Shown here one piece after another: positions 7,760 through 19,261 of a DNA stretch of 64,000 nt. Position numbers and translations under genes: made by a program. The notes beneath the pieces were generated by a model. The model saw only the letters and a program-made list of their open reading frames with translations, was not told the DNA's origin and ran no database searches. Source of the DNA: Phaeobacter sp. QD34_24 (GTDB lineage Bacteria; Pseudomonadota; Alphaproteobacteria; Rhodobacterales; Rhodobacteraceae). Where the stretch lies: the NCBI RefSeq assembly GCF_028890115.1, contig NZ_JARCJD010000008.1:62001-126000 (forward strand), read 5' to 3'. Numbering within the stretch: the stretch's first letter is position 1; every line of letters starts with the position of its first letter.

Positions 7760-9568
7760 TCAGTCTCCGAAGATGCTGGCGCCGGTGTCGGCAGAGGTCA
7801 CGGCGCGGCGGAACAGGGAAAACAGCTCGCGGCCGGTGCCATGCTGATAGGCGGAAAGGTCCGCCGTGGCAGGCGCACGGTCGAGCGCGCCGGGGGTGAG
7901 CACATCGAGCGTGCCGCTGGTGGCATCAAGCCGCAGCATGTCGCCATCGCGGATCCGGGCGATGGGGCCACCGTCCAGCGCTTCAGGCACCACATGGATG
8001 GCGGCGGGCACCTTGCCCGAAGCCCCCGACATACGCCCGTCGGTGACCAGCGCGACCTTGTGCCCCTTGCCCTGCAGGATGCCCAGCATTGGCGTCAGGC
8101 TGTGCAGTTCGGGCATGCCGTTCGCCTGTGGTCCCTGGAAGCGGACCACAAGGATCACATCGCCGGTGAACTCGCCTGCCTTGAAGGCGGCTTTGGCTTC
8201 TTCCTGGTCGTGAAAGACGCGGGCGGGGGCCTCGATCACATGGTGTTCTTCGGCGACGGCAGAGACCTTGATCACCGCAGTGCCGAGGCTGCCGGTCAGC
8301 CGTTTCAGCCCGCCGGTTTTCTGGAAAGGCTCCGCGGCAGGGCGCAAGACACCCTCGTTCAGCGATTTCGTGGTGCCGGGGCGGAAGGTCAGGCCCTCTC
8401 CGGTCAGGAAGGGTTCCTGCGTGTAGTGGTCCAGTCCGGTGCCCGCGACCGTTTTGGTATCGGGATGCAGGAAGCCCGCGTTCAACAACTCGCCGATCAT
8501 AAAGCCAAGCCCGCCCGCGGCGTGGAAATGGTTCACGTCGGCCAGACCGTTGGGGTAGACCCGCGCCAGCAGCGGCACCACCTCCGACAGGTCCGCGAAA
8601 TCCTGCCAGTCGAGGATCACGCCCCCGGCGCGCGCCATGGCGATGAGGTGGATCAAGAGGTTGGTCGACCCGCCCGTGGCCATCAGCCCGACGATACCAT
8701 TGGCATAGGCCTTTTCATCCAGCACATCACAGACTGGCGTGTAGCTGTTGCCAAGCGCCGAGAGCGACAACGCCCGCTTGGCGCCCTCGATGGTCAGCGC
8801 GTCGCGCAGGGGCGTGCCGGGGTTGACGAAAGAGGCGCCGGGCAGGTGCAGCCCCATGAACTCCATCAGCATCTGGTTGGTATTGGCGGTGCCATAGAAC
8901 GTACAGGTGCCGGGGCCGTGGTAAGCGGCCATCTCGGCCTTCAAGAGTTCCTCCCGGCCGATTTCTCCGGCGGCGAACTTCTGGCGGATCTTGGCCTTGT
9001 CGTCATTTGCCAAGCCGCTGGTCATTGGCCCTGCAGGCAGGAACACCGCGGGCAGATGGCCGAAGGTCTGCGCCCCGATCACCAGGCCCGGCACGATCTT
9101 GTCGCAGACGCCAAGGAAGACCGCCGCGTCAAAGACGTTGTGGCTGAGCGCAACCCCGGTGGCCAGAGCGATGGTGTCGCGGGAAAACAGGCTCAGCTCC
9201 ATGCCTGCCTCGCCCTGGGTGACGCCATCGCACATGGCGGGCACGCCACCTGCGACCTGCGCGGTGCCGCCATTGGCGCGGACCGCATCGCGGATCAGGG
9301 TGGGGTAGGTTTCGAACGGCTGATGCGCCGAGAGCATGTCGTTATAGGCGGTGACGATCCCCAGATGGCCTGCGCTGCCGGTGGCAAGGGTTTCCTGGTC
9401 TGCGCCGGTCGCGGCATAGGCATGCGCCTGTCCCGAGCAGGAGAGATGCGCCCGCGCCGGTCCTTTTCCTTTCGCCGCGCGCATGCGGGCGAGATAGGCG
9501 CTGCGGCTCTGGGCGCTGCGGGCGATGATCCGTTCGGTGACCTCTGCGAGTCTCTGGTTCAAGCGCAT
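7760..9568 (-). CDS. edd: Phosphogluconate dehydratase
   Basis: A 602-residue Fe-S dehydratase of the IlvD/Edd family that converts 6-phosphogluconate to KDPG. The open frame begins at 9649, but the start [14 protein letters not shown] at 9568 gives the usual Edd length of about 603, and the extra residues look like noncoding translation. Conserved segments include [56 protein letters not shown] and [19 protein letters not shown]. It lies between zwf and eda in one minus-strand unit. Confidence 0.93.
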   Translation of the reverse strand: MRLNQRLAEVTERIIARSAQSRSAYLARMRAAKGKGPARAHLSCSGQAHAYAATGADQETLATGSAGHLGIVTAYNDMLSAHQPFETYPTLIRDAVRANGGTAQVAGGVPAMCDGVTQGEAGMELSLFSRDTIALATGVALSHNVFDAAVFLGVCDKIVPGLVIGAQTFGHLPAVFLPAGPMTSGLANDDKAKIRQKFAAGEIGREELLKAEMAAYHGPGTCTFYGTANTNQMLMEFMGLHLPGASFVNPGTPLRDALTIEGAKRALSLSALGNSYTPVCDVLDEKAYANGIVGLMATGGSTNLLIHLIAMARAGGVILDWQDFADLSEVVPLLARVYPNGLADVNHFHAAGGLGFMIGELLNAGFLHPDTKTVAGTGLDHYTQEPFLTGEGLTFRPGTTKSLNEGVLRPAAEPFQKTGGLKRLTGSLGTAVIKVSAVAEEHHVIEAPARVFHDQEEAKAAFKAGEFTGDVILVVRFQGPQANGMPELHSLTPMLGILQGKGHKVALVTDGRMSGASGKVPAAIHVVPEALDGGPIARIRDGDMLRLDATSGTLDVLTPGALDRAPATADLSAYQHGTGRELFSLFRRAVTSADTGASIFGD

Positions 9569-9627
9569 GGGAGATGCCTTTCGGGTGTCTTGCACGGGCG
9601 GGCTGGAGGCGAAGGGTGAAAGATGCG

Positions 9628-11076
9628 TCAGTCTCCGATGCTGCGCCATCGGCGCCCGTCGCGGTGCATCAGCAAAAGCGAATCCTCGGGCCCCGAACTA
9701 CCGCGATCATAGCGTTGCGGTACGGATCCGGCGTCGGTCCAGCTGGCGATGATCGGATCGGCCCAGGCCCAGGCGGCCTCGACCTCGTCGCCGCGCATGA
9801 ACAGGGTCTGATTGCCCCGGATCACATCCATGATCAGCCGCTCGTAAGCGTCCTGGGGGCGTCCAGAATCGGGCAGGGATTCGGCAAAGGTCATGTCCAA
9901 GTTGGCGCCGGTCAGGCGCATGCCGCCGGGACCGGGATCCTTGATCGTGGTGCGCAGGGTAATGCCCTCATCCGGTTGCAGGCGGATGACCAGCACGTTG
10001 CCATGCACCCCGGCGGCGCCCTCAAAGATGTTGTGCGGCGGGTCGCGGAAGTAGACGGCGATCTCGGACACCCGCTCGCGCAGGCATTTGCCGGTGCGCA
10101 GGTAGAAGGGCGTTCCGGCCCAGCGCCAGTTCGCCACCTGCACCTTCATGGCGATGAAGCTTTCGGTGGTGCTGTCCGGGTTGCCTGCGTGATCGCGGTA
10201 GCTGTCGCCGTTCTGGCCGCGATACTGGCCGCGGGCGATATCGTCGGGGGCGACGGGATCCAGCGCCTCGATCACCTTGACCTTTTCATCGCGCACCGCG
10301 CTGGGAGTGAACCGGGCGGGCGGCTCCATCGCGGTGAGGCACAGCAGCTGCATCAGGTGGTTCTGCACCATGTCCCGCATGGCGCCGGAACGGTCGTAAT
10401 ACTCGCCGCGCCCCGCGACCCCGATGCTTTCGGCGACGGTGATCTGCACGTGGTCGATATGGGAGGAGTTCCACAGCGGCTCGAACAGCGAATTGGCAAA
10501 GCGCAGCGCCATCAGGTTCTGCACGGTTTCCTTGCCGAGGTAATGATCGATCCGGTAGATCTGACCCTCCTGGAAATGCGCCCGTAGCGCTTGGTTCAGC
10601 GCCTGCGCCGAGGCCAGATCATGCCCGAAGGGTTTTTCCAGCACGATGCGGCTCTCGGGTGTGGCGATGCCGCTGGCGCTCAGCCGATCCGCGATATCGG
10701 TGAACAGGCTGGGGCCGACCGACAGGTAGAAGGCGCGGATCACATCCGGGCGCAGGTGCTTGGTCAGCTCATCCCAGCCTGTGTCGCCACGGGCATCGAC
10801 CGGCACGTAGTCCAGAAGCGCGGCAAAGGAGGCGATGTCTTCTTCGGTGGTTTCGCCGGGTTGACCGAATTCGCGAATGGCATCGGCGGTCAGGTCGCGA
10901 AATCCCTGCCGGTCGAGATCGGCGCGCGAGGTGCCGATGATACGGCTTTGGGCGTCGAACTGGCCGATCTGGAACCGGTGAAACAGGCTGGGCAGGATCT
11001 TGCGGCGGGCCAGATCCCCTGTGGCGCCAAAGAGGAGCAGATCAAAAGGGTCTACGGGGATAACGCGGGAAACCAT
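9628..11076 (-). CDS. zwf: Glucose-6-phosphate 1-dehydrogenase
   Basis: A 482-residue NAD(P)-dependent enzyme that oxidises glucose-6-phosphate to 6-phosphogluconolactone. It has the N-terminal dinucleotide motif [11 protein letters not shown] (about residues 16-26), the substrate-binding signature RIDHYLGKE (175-183) and the EKPFGHDL strand-loop (147-154). The length is normal for the family. It follows pgi by 36 bases and precedes edd by 59. No 6-phosphogluconolactonase (pgl) gene is present between zwf and edd, although one often accompanies them, so that step must be encoded elsewhere or occur spontaneously. Confidence 0.95.
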   Translation of the reverse strand: MVSRVIPVDPFDLLLFGATGDLARRKILPSLFHRFQIGQFDAQSRIIGTSRADLDRQGFRDLTADAIREFGQPGETTEEDIASFAALLDYVPVDARGDTGWDELTKHLRPDVIRAFYLSVGPSLFTDIADRLSASGIATPESRIVLEKPFGHDLASAQALNQALRAHFQEGQIYRIDHYLGKETVQNLMALRFANSLFEPLWNSSHIDHVQITVAESIGVAGRGEYYDRSGAMRDMVQNHLMQLLCLTAMEPPARFTPSAVRDEKVKVIEALDPVAPDDIARGQYRGQNGDSYRDHAGNPDSTTESFIAMKVQVANWRWAGTPFYLRTGKCLRERVSEIAVYFRDPPHNIFEGAAGVHGNVLVIRLQPDEGITLRTTIKDPGPGGMRLTGANLDMTFAESLPDSGRPQDAYERLIMDVIRGNQTLFMRGDEVEAAWAWADPIIASWTDAGSVPQRYDRGSSGPEDSLLLMHRDGRRWRSIGD

Positions 11077-11112
11077 GTGTCTGTCAGATCCTCGATGAAG
11101 GCCGTTTTGCGG

Positions 11113-12729
11113 TCAGCCCGTTTTGCGGGTGAGTTGCGACAAGAGACCCCGGGTAGAGCCATCCTTGCCAGCACTGTCTGCGCCCTCGACCATCGGCAGC
11201 AGGCTCAGAGCCAGCTCCTTGCCCAGCTCCACCCCCCATTGGTCGAAGGAGTTGATCCCCCAGATCACCCCTTCGGTGAACACCCGGTGCTCATAAAGCG
11301 CAATGATCTGCCCCAGAACGAATGGCGTCAGCTTGTCATAGACGATGGTGACAGAGGGACGGTTGCCTGGGAAGGTCAAATGGCCCGCCATCCGCTCCAG
11401 TTCCGCGCCCGCAAAGCCGCGTTGCGCTGCCAGGGCGCGGGCGTCTTCAGGGCTGCGGCCCCGCATCAGCGCTTCGGATTGCGCCAGGCAATTGGCCATC
11501 AGCATGCGGTGTTGATGGGCCAGATTTGGTTCATGTCCTTCGGCACCGATCAGGAATTCTGTCGGCACCACGTGGCTGCCCTGGTGCAACAGTTGATAGA
11601 AGGCGTGCTGACCATTGGTGCCCGGCTCCCCCCAGACGATCGGGCCGGAGTTGCGGGTGAGCGCCTCACCCTCCAGGGTGACGCCCTTGCCGTTGCTTTC
11701 CATGTCCAGCTGCTGGAGATAGGCGGGCAGGCGGGCGAGGCGCTGTTCGTAGGGCAGCACCGCGCGGCTGTCATAGCCGCAGATGTTGGTGTGCCAGATC
11801 CCGGTCAGCCCCAGCAGCACCGGCAGGTTCTGCGCAAGCGGCGCCGAGCGGAAATGCGCATCCATGGCCGCAGCGCCGCTGAGAAGGGCGCGAAAGTTCC
11901 GAGGTCCAACGGCGATCAGGATCGGTAGCCCGATTGGCCCCCACATGGAGTAGCGCCCCCCCACCCAATCGGCAAAGCCGAAAACGCGTTCGGGCAGGAC
12001 GCCAAAGGCGGCGGTCTTGTCCTGGGCGGTTGAGACAGCCGCCAGATGTTTCTGTGCCCCGTCACCCACCGCGGCCTGCAGCCAGGTCATGGCGGCGGCG
12101 GCGTTGGCCATGGTCTCGACCGTTGTGAAGGTCTTGGAGGCGATGACGATCAGCGTGGTTTCGGGCTTCAGGTCTTTCAGCGTATCGCGGATATGGGCGC
12201 CATCGACGTTGGAGACGAAATGGCAGCGCGGCCCGTCGTGATAGGGAGCCAGCGCTAGGGTGGCCATCACCGGTCCCAGGTTAGAGCCGCCAATGCCGAT
12301 ATTGACCACATCGGTGAACTGCGCGCCGGTAGCGGAGGTGAGGCTGCCGTTGCGCAGCGCTTCGGCAAACTCTTCCATTCGGGCCAGGGTCTGCCGGACT
12401 GCAGGCATGACGTCCTGACCATCGACCATGATCGCCGCGTCGCCCTGGGCGCGCAGGGCCGTGTGCAGCACGGCGCGGTTTTCGGTTTGATTGATCCGGT
12501 CCCCCCGGAACATCGCCGCGATCCGGTCGGTCAGGTCGGAATGTTCCGCCAGTTGGACCAGCAGTTCAAGCGCGGTACGATCCAGGCTGGTCTTTGAATA
12601 GTCCAGCAGGAGACCGTCGCTTTCGGCAGAGAAGTCTTCGAAACGTGTATCGTCATCGAACAGGGACAACAGAGCTGTGTCGGCTGTCTCGGCTCGGTGT
12701 CGGGCCAGGTGTGCCCAGATATCGCTCAT
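11113..12729 (-). CDS. pgi: Glucose-6-phosphate isomerase
   Basis: A 538-residue cytoplasmic isomerase of fructose-6-phosphate and glucose-6-phosphate; in an Entner-Doudoroff organism it feeds fructose-derived carbon back to zwf. It shows both family signatures: [16 protein letters not shown] region with [10 protein letters not shown] before it, and the C-terminal [16 protein letters not shown]. The start [14 protein letters not shown] at 12729 is chosen over a GTG at 12957 because AAGGAAAC precedes it and the upstream frame crosses a repeat element. It is the first gene of pgi-zwf-edd-eda, and a LacI-type palindrome lies 60 bases upstream. Confidence 0.95.
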   Translation of the reverse strand: MSDIWAHLARHRAETADTALLSLFDDDTRFEDFSAESDGLLLDYSKTSLDRTALELLVQLAEHSDLTDRIAAMFRGDRINQTENRAVLHTALRAQGDAAIMVDGQDVMPAVRQTLARMEEFAEALRNGSLTSATGAQFTDVVNIGIGGSNLGPVMATLALAPYHDGPRCHFVSNVDGAHIRDTLKDLKPETTLIVIASKTFTTVETMANAAAAMTWLQAAVGDGAQKHLAAVSTAQDKTAAFGVLPERVFGFADWVGGRYSMWGPIGLPILIAVGPRNFRALLSGAAAMDAHFRSAPLAQNLPVLLGLTGIWHTNICGYDSRAVLPYEQRLARLPAYLQQLDMESNGKGVTLEGEALTRNSGPIVWGEPGTNGQHAFYQLLHQGSHVVPTEFLIGAEGHEPNLAHQHRMLMANCLAQSEALMRGRSPEDARALAAQRGFAGAELERMAGHLTFPGNRPSVTIVYDKLTPFVLGQIIALYEHRVFTEGVIWGINSFDQWGVELGKELALSLLPMVEGADSAGKDGSTRGLLSQLTRKTG

Positions 12730-12789
12730 TCCAACGGTTTCCTTACAATTGGCTGGCCAGGATATTGCGGCATGTTCCGAACCGGGCTT

Positions 12790-12801
12790 GTTAGCGCTAA
12801 C
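12790..12801. promoter_or_regulatory. LacI-family-type operator candidate upstream of pgi-zwf-edd-eda
   Basis: GTTAGCGCTAAC is a perfect 12-base palindrome with a central CG, the usual form of LacI/GalR-family operators. It sits about 60 bases upstream of the pgi start, in the expected promoter zone of the glucose catabolic operon. No LacI-family gene is in this window, so the regulator is unidentified. Confidence 0.55.
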
Positions 12802-12913
12802 TTTGGTAGTCTTAAATCCGGGAACGCGCAATAGATTTAGCCGAGTTATTTCAGGACGTCGTACGTGCGTCAATTCGGTGAGGCAGAAAGCAGCGGTCTT
12901 GCACAGCAGGCCA

Positions 12914-13040
12914 GGGCTCCCGCCCGTTGCGGGGTATCCAATGGGATACCTCCTCACGGTTGGGCCCGGCGCCGCGCGAAGCGCGGCGCCGGGCCCAAGT
13001 CGGAAGGCAGCTTTTCAAAGCTGGGTTCAGGCGCGGGAGC
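12914..13040 (+). repeat. Two-hairpin intergenic repeat, copy 1
   Basis: This element fills much of the 331-base gap between pgi and ureG. In order it holds GGCTCCCGCCCG (12915-12926), a first hairpin with arms 12933-12939 and 12944-12950, GGTTGGGCC (12958-12966), and a very strong hairpin with perfect 18-base arms (12960-12977 and 12981-12998) around GAA. A smaller palindrome, CAGCTTTTCAAAGCTG, lies at 13008-13023, and CGGGAGC (13034-13040) inverts the CTCCCG near the left end. The same blocks and spacings recur at 47983-48056. It also lies just past the end of ureG, so it could act as a terminator for the urease operon. Confidence 0.7.
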
Positions 13041-13060
13041 ATCTGCCGGATGCACCTCGG

Positions 13061-13702
13061 TCATGCGGTGGCTTGCAAAACAGCCGGGGAATCGACGCCG
13101 CCGATGTTGCACAGATGGGTGACGACTTCCGGGACGCCCTTGCCGTGGCGCAGGCTGGTGAAGACAAAGGGAAGCGCCCCCCGCATCCGGGCAGCGTCCC
13201 GTTCCATCACGTCAAGCGAGGCGCCCACATGAGGCGCAAGGTCGGTCTTGTTGATGATCAGAAGGTCCGATCGTGTGATCGCCGGGCCACCCTTGCGTGG
13301 GATCTCCTCGCCCGCCGCCACATCGATCACATAGAGCGTCACATCGGCCAGTTCCGGGCTGAAGGTGGCCGACAGGTTGTCACCACCGCTTTCGATCAGC
13401 ACGATCTCAAGATCCGCATGGCGCGCCTGCATCTCGGCCACGGCAGCCAGGTTGATCGAGGCATCCTCGCGGATGGCCGTGTGGGGACAACCGCCGGTTT
13501 CGACCCCGATCACCCGGTCCTGCGGCAGCACCTGCATTCGCATCAGCGCCTCGGCGTCTTCCTGGGTGTAGATGTCATTGGTGATCACCCCGATCGAGTG
13601 ATGCCGCGACAGCGCGCGTGCCAGCTGCGCCGTCAGGGTGGTTTTCCCGGCGCCGACCGGCCCGCCGATGCCAACGCGAAGGGGTCCGTTGAAACTGCTC
13701 AT
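13061..13702 (-). CDS. ureG: Urease accessory GTPase UreG
   Basis: A 213-residue SIMIBI-class GTPase that, with UreE, UreF and UreD, delivers Ni2+ to the urease active site. It has the P-loop [13 protein letters not shown] (about residues 11-23), the metal-binding [12 protein letters not shown] segment, the [15 protein letters not shown] switch region and the [11 protein letters not shown] specificity motif. Its start overlaps the ureF stop by four bases (ATGA). It is the last gene of the urease operon. Confidence 0.96.
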   Translation of the reverse strand: MSSFNGPLRVGIGGPVGAGKTTLTAQLARALSRHHSIGVITNDIYTQEDAEALMRMQVLPQDRVIGVETGGCPHTAIREDASINLAAVAEMQARHADLEIVLIESGGDNLSATFSPELADVTLYVIDVAAGEEIPRKGGPAITRSDLLIINKTDLAPHVGASLDVMERDAARMRGALPFVFTSLRHGKGVPEVVTHLCNIGGVDSPAVLQATA

Positions 13703-14346
13703 GAGCGAAAGATCCTCGAATACTGGGTTTCATGATGCATCGATGCAATGTCCGAGGCAAAGCTTGCTCCGGCCAGCGCTGTCAGATCTCTATCCAGCGC
13801 GTTCTGCGCCGCCTCTCGAATGAGCGGAGCCAGATCCGTCAGCACTCGCTGCCCCTCAAGCTGACCGACCGGTAAAAGACGTTGCGCCGCAGCCACCAGG
13901 TTCGACACGAAAGCATGGACATACATCTGCAGGGTCAGGTCAAGCGACAGCCCATGCAGCCGTGCGGCCCGCCCCACCGCCACCGGATAGGTCAGATCCG
14001 GAAGGTCATGCCCCCAGACCCCGGCGGTGGTCTGGCAGAAGGCCCGGCCTTGATTCACGGTTTCGGCCAGCCGTTCGCGCGAGGGCGCAAAGGCACGCGA
14101 TCTTGCGTCCACCTGCGCCACCGTGGCCTCATCCCCGGCCCGATAGGCGCAGGCCAGCAGGATCGGATCTGTGCGTCCCGCGCCATAAAGCAGGAGATCG
14201 CCCAGCCAATCGCTCAGCGTCCTCCCATCGGTGACCTGACCTGCAGCGCAGGCCGCCTCCAGCCCGTGGGAATAGGCAAAGGCGCCCACAGGATAGGCCG
14301 GTGACAGCCACTGCATCAAAAGGACGGCGCCAGGTTCAATGCTCAT
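13699..14346 (-). CDS. ureF: Urease accessory protein UreF
   Basis: A 215-residue all-helical protein that bridges UreD and UreG in the apo-urease activation complex. The typical N-terminal pattern [24 protein letters not shown] is present. The start at 14346 is chosen rather than 14472, because the extra 42 residues are the out-of-frame reading of ureE's histidine codons. It overlaps the ureE end by 11 bases and the ureG start by 4, indicating translational coupling. Confidence 0.94.
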   Translation of the reverse strand: MSIEPGAVLLMQWLSPAYPVGAFAYSHGLEAACAAGQVTDGRTLSDWLGDLLLYGAGRTDPILLACAYRAGDEATVAQVDARSRAFAPSRERLAETVNQGRAFCQTTAGVWGHDLPDLTYPVAVGRAARLHGLSLDLTLQMYVHAFVSNLVAAAQRLLPVGQLEGQRVLTDLAPLIREAAQNALDRDLTALAGASFASDIASMHHETQYSRIFRS

Positions 14347-14914
14347 GGCCGTGCCCCGCCGCATGGTCGTGATTATGGTCGTGATCGTGTGAATGCCCGT
14401 GCCCGTGATCATGCCCGTGCTCAGGACTGTGCGTATGGCCGTGATCGTGCGAATGGGTGCGCCCGTGACCATAGGCTCCGCCTTCAGGCGTGAAGGGCTC
14501 GGTGACCTCGGTCACCCTGGCGCCAAGCTGTTCCAACATGGCGCGGATCACGTGATCGCGCTGGATCAGCAGCCGCTGCGGCGAAATCTGGCAGGGGGTG
14601 TGGCGGTTGCCGATATGCCAGGCCAGGCGCACCAGCTCTCCCTCTTCATCCGAGGTGATTTCAAGCAGTTCTTCGGGGGCGGCGACGACAGCGATTTCGC
14701 CACCGTCTTCCAGCACCAGAACGCCATTGTGGTCGAGCGAGGTCGTCTGTGGCAGATCCACCAGCAGGCGGGCGCCGCCTTGGGTGGTCAGCACCTTGCG
14801 GCGCAGAAAGCGCGCCTCGTAATCCAGCAGAACCCAGTCTTGCGGTTCTGGCTTATGAGCGTGCCCGTGATAGTGCCGGGCAATCAGGCGATGAAGCTGC
14901 GTGGGGGCGGTCAT
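14336..14914 (-). CDS. ureE: Urease nickel metallochaperone UreE with long His tail
   Basis: A 192-residue Ni-binding chaperone. The N-terminal peptide-binding and central metal-binding domains contain LDYEARFLRRKVLTTQGG, LLEITSDEEGELVRLAWHIGNRH and RDHVIRAMLEQLGARV. The last 44 residues (about 149-192) contain 19 histidines alternating with Gly, Asp and Ser, giving a nickel-storage tail of the Klebsiella type. The start overlaps nothing upstream; the DUF1127 gene ends 43 bases before it. The repetitive codons generate long spurious frames in other registers. Confidence 0.95.
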   Translation of the reverse strand: MTAPTQLHRLIARHYHGHAHKPEPQDWVLLDYEARFLRRKVLTTQGGARLLVDLPQTTSLDHNGVLVLEDGGEIAVVAAPEELLEITSDEEGELVRLAWHIGNRHTPCQISPQRLLIQRDHVIRAMLEQLGARVTEVTEPFTPEGGAYGHGRTHSHDHGHTHSPEHGHDHGHGHSHDHDHNHDHAAGHGHEH

Positions 14915-14957
14915 GACAGCCCCCCGCGTAGCATTGTTCGGTCCGCGGCTGTGCGGC

Positions 14958-15197
14958 TCAGATGTAGTAGACGTCCGAGAAGACGTGCTGGACGATCTCG
15001 TCGCGCTTGAGACCGCGCTCTGCCAGTTCGGCGTCGCTCAGGGCCATCAGGGTTCGTACCTTGCGGCTGCGGTCGTTGGCTTCGCCCATGGCGATCAATC
15101 CGTTGCCGATCACCACAAAGGGTTTCGCCAGGATCTTCAGGACGGAGACTGCGCTGGCTGATGCGGCCGGTGCGGTGTGATGTGTTGTATATGCCAT
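14958..15197 (-). CDS. DUF1127 domain protein inside the urease operon
   Basis: A 79-residue protein whose C-terminal half (RSRKVRTLMALSDAELAERGLKRDEIVQHVF) matches DUF1127, a small family common in alphaproteobacteria. Some family members have been linked to RNA turnover and to phosphate or nitrogen adaptation. It is longer than the usual 45-50 residues because of an N-terminal extension (MAYTTHHTAPAASASAVSVL). AGGAG lies 8 bases before the ATG. It sits between ureC and ureE, co-oriented. An out-of-frame open frame with its own good ribosome site starts at 15327 and overlaps this gene. Confidence 0.82.
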   Translation of the reverse strand: MAYTTHHTAPAASASAVSVLKILAKPFVVIGNGLIAMGEANDRSRKVRTLMALSDAELAERGLKRDEIVQHVFSDVYYI

Positions 15198-15339
15198 TGG
15201 AGGTCACTCCTGTTTCAGTTGTGAACTCCTCCCATTGACCTTGAAGATAGGACACAAATGCTGACCCAGCTAGGTCGCTGTTGGAATGGCTGCCATGCAT
15301 CTGGTGCAACTTTCTGAAAATGCTCATTATTTGTGCTCC

Positions 15340-17075
<1,736 letters not shown>

Positions 17076-17076
<1 letters not shown>

Positions 17077-17507
17077 TAGTTGGTCTCCGCAAATGAACGA
17101 AGTTGATGGGTACGCTGCACGGTCAGATCAGTGAAGCAGCCCGAATAGAGCAGTGGTTGCAGGGATCCGCCGAAGGCGATGTCGCTTTCCGCAAGGCATG
17201 CATTGTCGCGAAACGTGATCCAGGCTCGTTGCGCCTGTCGCAAAGCATCTTCGGTGCTCAGGTTCTCTGTTTGGCCACCAACGCGACGCTGCATGGTCAG
17301 CCCATGGCGCGACGTGTCCAGCATCCTCGCGTTCTCAATGGCAGCCCGATAGGCGAGGTTCAGATCTTGATCTGCCCTTTGCCATTCTTCGTAGGCGCAG
17401 ATGTTCATATCCGTCTGAGTCTGGGGATTCGAGCAGTCGCGCTGCTCGGCGCTGGCACTGCCAGATGCAACACTCACGACCACTGCAACAACGAAAGGTT
17501 TTCTCAC
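17076..17507 (-). CDS. LprI-family (DUF1311) secreted protein inside the urease operon
   Basis: A 143-residue protein with a signal peptide ([19 protein letters not shown], cleavage near residue 20) followed by a DUF1311/LprI domain. The domain has [26 protein letters not shown], four cysteines likely forming disulfides, and [13 protein letters not shown]. LprI of Mycobacterium inhibits lysozyme; most relatives are uncharacterised periplasmic proteins. The GTG start overlaps the ureB stop by four bases (GTGA) and its stop overlaps ureC by one, so it is translationally embedded between two structural urease subunits. A periplasmic protein in that position is odd, because urease is cytoplasmic. 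Confidence 0.8.
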
Positions 17508-17809
17508 AAATCACCCATGATCTGCTGGTTGAAGCCATAGACTTTGCGGGCGCCGCCGATGGGGATCAGTTGCACCTCGCGGCGCTGGCCGGGTTCGAAC
17601 CGCACGGCGGTGCCGGCGGCGATATCAAGACGCATGCCGCGCGCCGCCTCCCGATCGAAATCAAGCGCGGAGTTGGTTTCGGCGAAATGGTAGTGGCTGC
17701 CGACCTGCACCGGACGGTCGCCGGTATTGGCCACCATCAGGGTGATCGCCGCCGAGCTGTCGTTCAGGGACAAATCACCTGCGGCTGGGAAAATCTCTCC
17801 GGGGATCAT
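17504..17809 (-). CDS. ureB: Urease subunit beta
   Basis: The 101-residue beta subunit of urease. It starts [17 protein letters not shown], typical of the family, and contains [24 protein letters not shown] and the C-terminal [20 protein letters not shown]. The start overlaps the stop of the upstream 57-residue peptide by four bases, and its stop overlaps the LprI-like GTG start. UreA and UreB are separate genes here, as usual in proteobacteria. Confidence 0.96.
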   Translation of the reverse strand: MIPGEIFPAAGDLSLNDSSAAITLMVANTGDRPVQVGSHYHFAETNSALDFDREAARGMRLDIAAGTAVRFEPGQRREVQLIPIGGARKVYGFNQQIMGDL

Positions 17810-17979
17810 TTGCGCGACCGCACGTAGACCAGTGCCGCAGCACCACCGACGGTCAGCGCCGCAAGGATCACGGGCAGCCAGTTTTCCGCCCCGTGCGGAT
17901 GCAGGTGTGCCCCGCCATGGGCCAGGGCCGGACCAGCGGTGAGCGTGATGGCGGATGCGAGAGCGGGCAGGTGTTTCAT
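17806..17979 (-). CDS. 57-residue His-rich membrane peptide between ureA and ureB
   Basis: A short open frame with AGGAG 8 bases before its ATG and a stop that overlaps the ureB start (ATGA). The product has an N-terminal hydrophobic signal-like segment ending PALA at residue 20. A short periplasmic stretch follows with His at 21, 25, 27 and 29 ([10 protein letters not shown]). A second hydrophobic segment spans about 35-53, with a basic tail RSRK. The histidine cluster just after a signal cleavage site resembles the N-terminus of HupE/UreJ nickel transporters, but the rest of that family is missing. A role in nickel handling is an inference. Confidence 0.72.
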   Translation of the reverse strand: MKHLPALASAITLTAGPALAHGGAHLHPHGAENWLPVILAALTVGGAAALVYVRSRK

Positions 17980-18000
17980 GTCATGTCTCCTGTCGGGGGG

Positions 18001-18303
18001 TTATCGAATGGGGTTGTGGACGGTCACCAGCTTGGTGCCATCGGGAAAGGTCGCCTCGACCTGAACCTCGTGGATCATCTCGGGCACGCCCGCCATGCAT
18101 TGGTCACGGCTGACGACAGCGGCGCCTGCCTCCATCATCTCGGCGACCGAGCGCCCGTCGCGGGCACCTTCCACCACCGCATCGGTAATGAGGGCGATCG
18201 CCTCTGGGTGATTGAGCTTCACGCCGCGGGCCAGGCGCTTGCGCGCAACCTCGGCGGCCATGGCGACCAGCAGCTTGTCTTTTTCACGGGGGGTCAGGTT
18301 CAT
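18001..18303 (-). CDS. ureA: Urease subunit gamma
   Basis: The 100-residue gamma subunit of urease. The N-terminus [20 protein letters not shown] and the segments [11 protein letters not shown] and [18 protein letters not shown] are characteristic. It lies 4 bases downstream of ureD and is followed after 21 bases by the small His-rich peptide gene. Confidence 0.96.
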   Translation of the reverse strand: MNLTPREKDKLLVAMAAEVARKRLARGVKLNHPEAIALITDAVVEGARDGRSVAEMMEAGAAVVSRDQCMAGVPEMIHEVQVEATFPDGTKLVTVHNPIR

Positions 18304-18307
18304 CTCG

Positions 18308-19228
18308 TCATAGTCTCCAGCAGCGCGGCAGACCGTGTTTGGTCAGCCGGTCAAGAATGGGAACAAGGCTCTGGCGCATTTCGAAACTGTCTGTCGCCAG
18401 CAGGCGCAGCACCAAAAGGCCATCGGCAACAAGCGACACGCCGCCGGTGGCGGGCAGCATGTCACGCAAGGGTTTGATCCAGGCTTCGGCATCGGGGGCG
18501 GCCAGCACCAGGGCGGCCATGGCACGCGCGCCTGCGGCGACGGCGGGGCGGTCCAGGGTGGCGGCAATGTCGCCCGCCAGGTCCACCCCGTCATAATAGA
18601 TGAGGTGCCCATCCCGGCGTATCTCGACCCGGTCGCTAAAGGCGGCATCCTGCAGCTCTTCCCCCATGGCCATGCGGCCAAAGACGATCGGCTCCACCAT
18701 CAGGAACCGGGAATCGGCGGCCATCTCGACCTTTAGGGAGCGGGCAAAGCGGCATCCCTCGAACAGGATGGTCTCTTGTGGCAGCCAGTTGAGCTGTGCA
18801 CCGCTGGCAAGCTCAAGGCAGGTTTCCATGCGGCCCGTCTCGCCCGGTTGCGCCCGATAGGCGCGCTCGGCGGCCTGGGTGGTCATGGTGAGCTTACCCC
18901 CGGCCAGCGACGCCGCCGCGATATCGAAGCGATCACCGCCGGTTATGCCGCCGGCGGTATTGACCATCACAGCTTCCGGGTGGGGGCGGCCCTGCGGGAA
19001 CAACAGTTTCATCGCACCCGCCTGGTGCAACTCCTTCAACCGCACGGCGCCGTCCTTATAGTGAACGCAGACGCGCGCGCGGCCCCGGGCACGCGGCTGG
19101 GCAGCCGAAACCGGCCGTGCGTCTTGCTGCGATATGATGGTGGCGTCGGTGATCTTTTGCACTCCCCTGGCGCTATGCGACTCTCGCCTTTGCCTAAGAG
19201 GGTGCGCTTTGCGGGGTGGAATGACCAT
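18308..19228 (-). CDS. ureD: Urease accessory protein UreD
   Basis: The scaffold protein (UreD/UreH) that binds apo-urease and recruits UreF and UreG. Conserved stretches include [62 protein letters not shown] and FGRMAMGE. The start is uncertain. The ATG at 19228 gives 306 residues but has no clear ribosome site. A GTG at 19162 would give 284 residues, closer to the family, but its purine motif is too close. It heads the urease operon and is divergent from urtA. Confidence 0.9.
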   Translation of the reverse strand: MVIPPRKAHPLRQRRESHSARGVQKITDATIISQQDARPVSAAQPRARGRARVCVHYKDGAVRLKELHQAGAMKLLFPQGRPHPEAVMVNTAGGITGGDRFDIAAASLAGGKLTMTTQAAERAYRAQPGETGRMETCLELASGAQLNWLPQETILFEGCRFARSLKVEMAADSRFLMVEPIVFGRMAMGEELQDAAFSDRVEIRRDGHLIYYDGVDLAGDIAATLDRPAVAAGARAMAALVLAAPDAEAWIKPLRDMLPATGGVSLVADGLLVLRLLATDSFEMRQSLVPILDRLTKHGLPRCWRL

Positions 19229-19261
19229 TTTGCAGGCGCTTGATGGGCGTCTCGCCAGCAA

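Noticed and set aside
7397-9619. 740-codon open frame opposite eda and edd
   Set aside because: It spans two genes and their junction on the other strand, with low-complexity Gly/Arg/Gln composition. It is a shadow.
12960-12998. Possible CRISPR repeat or IS end because of the long perfect inverted repeat
   Set aside because: There is one unit only, no regular spacers, no transposase and no target duplication visible. A structured intergenic repeat or terminator explains it better.
12677-13735. 352-codon plus-strand frame across the pgi-ureG gap
   Set aside because: It runs through the hairpin repeat and the reverse strand of ureG. No ribosome site or known domain was seen.
14347-14472. N-terminal extension of ureF rich in Thr and Ile
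   Set aside because: The residues are the out-of-frame reading of the repetitive His codons of ureE. The conserved UreF start is at 14346.
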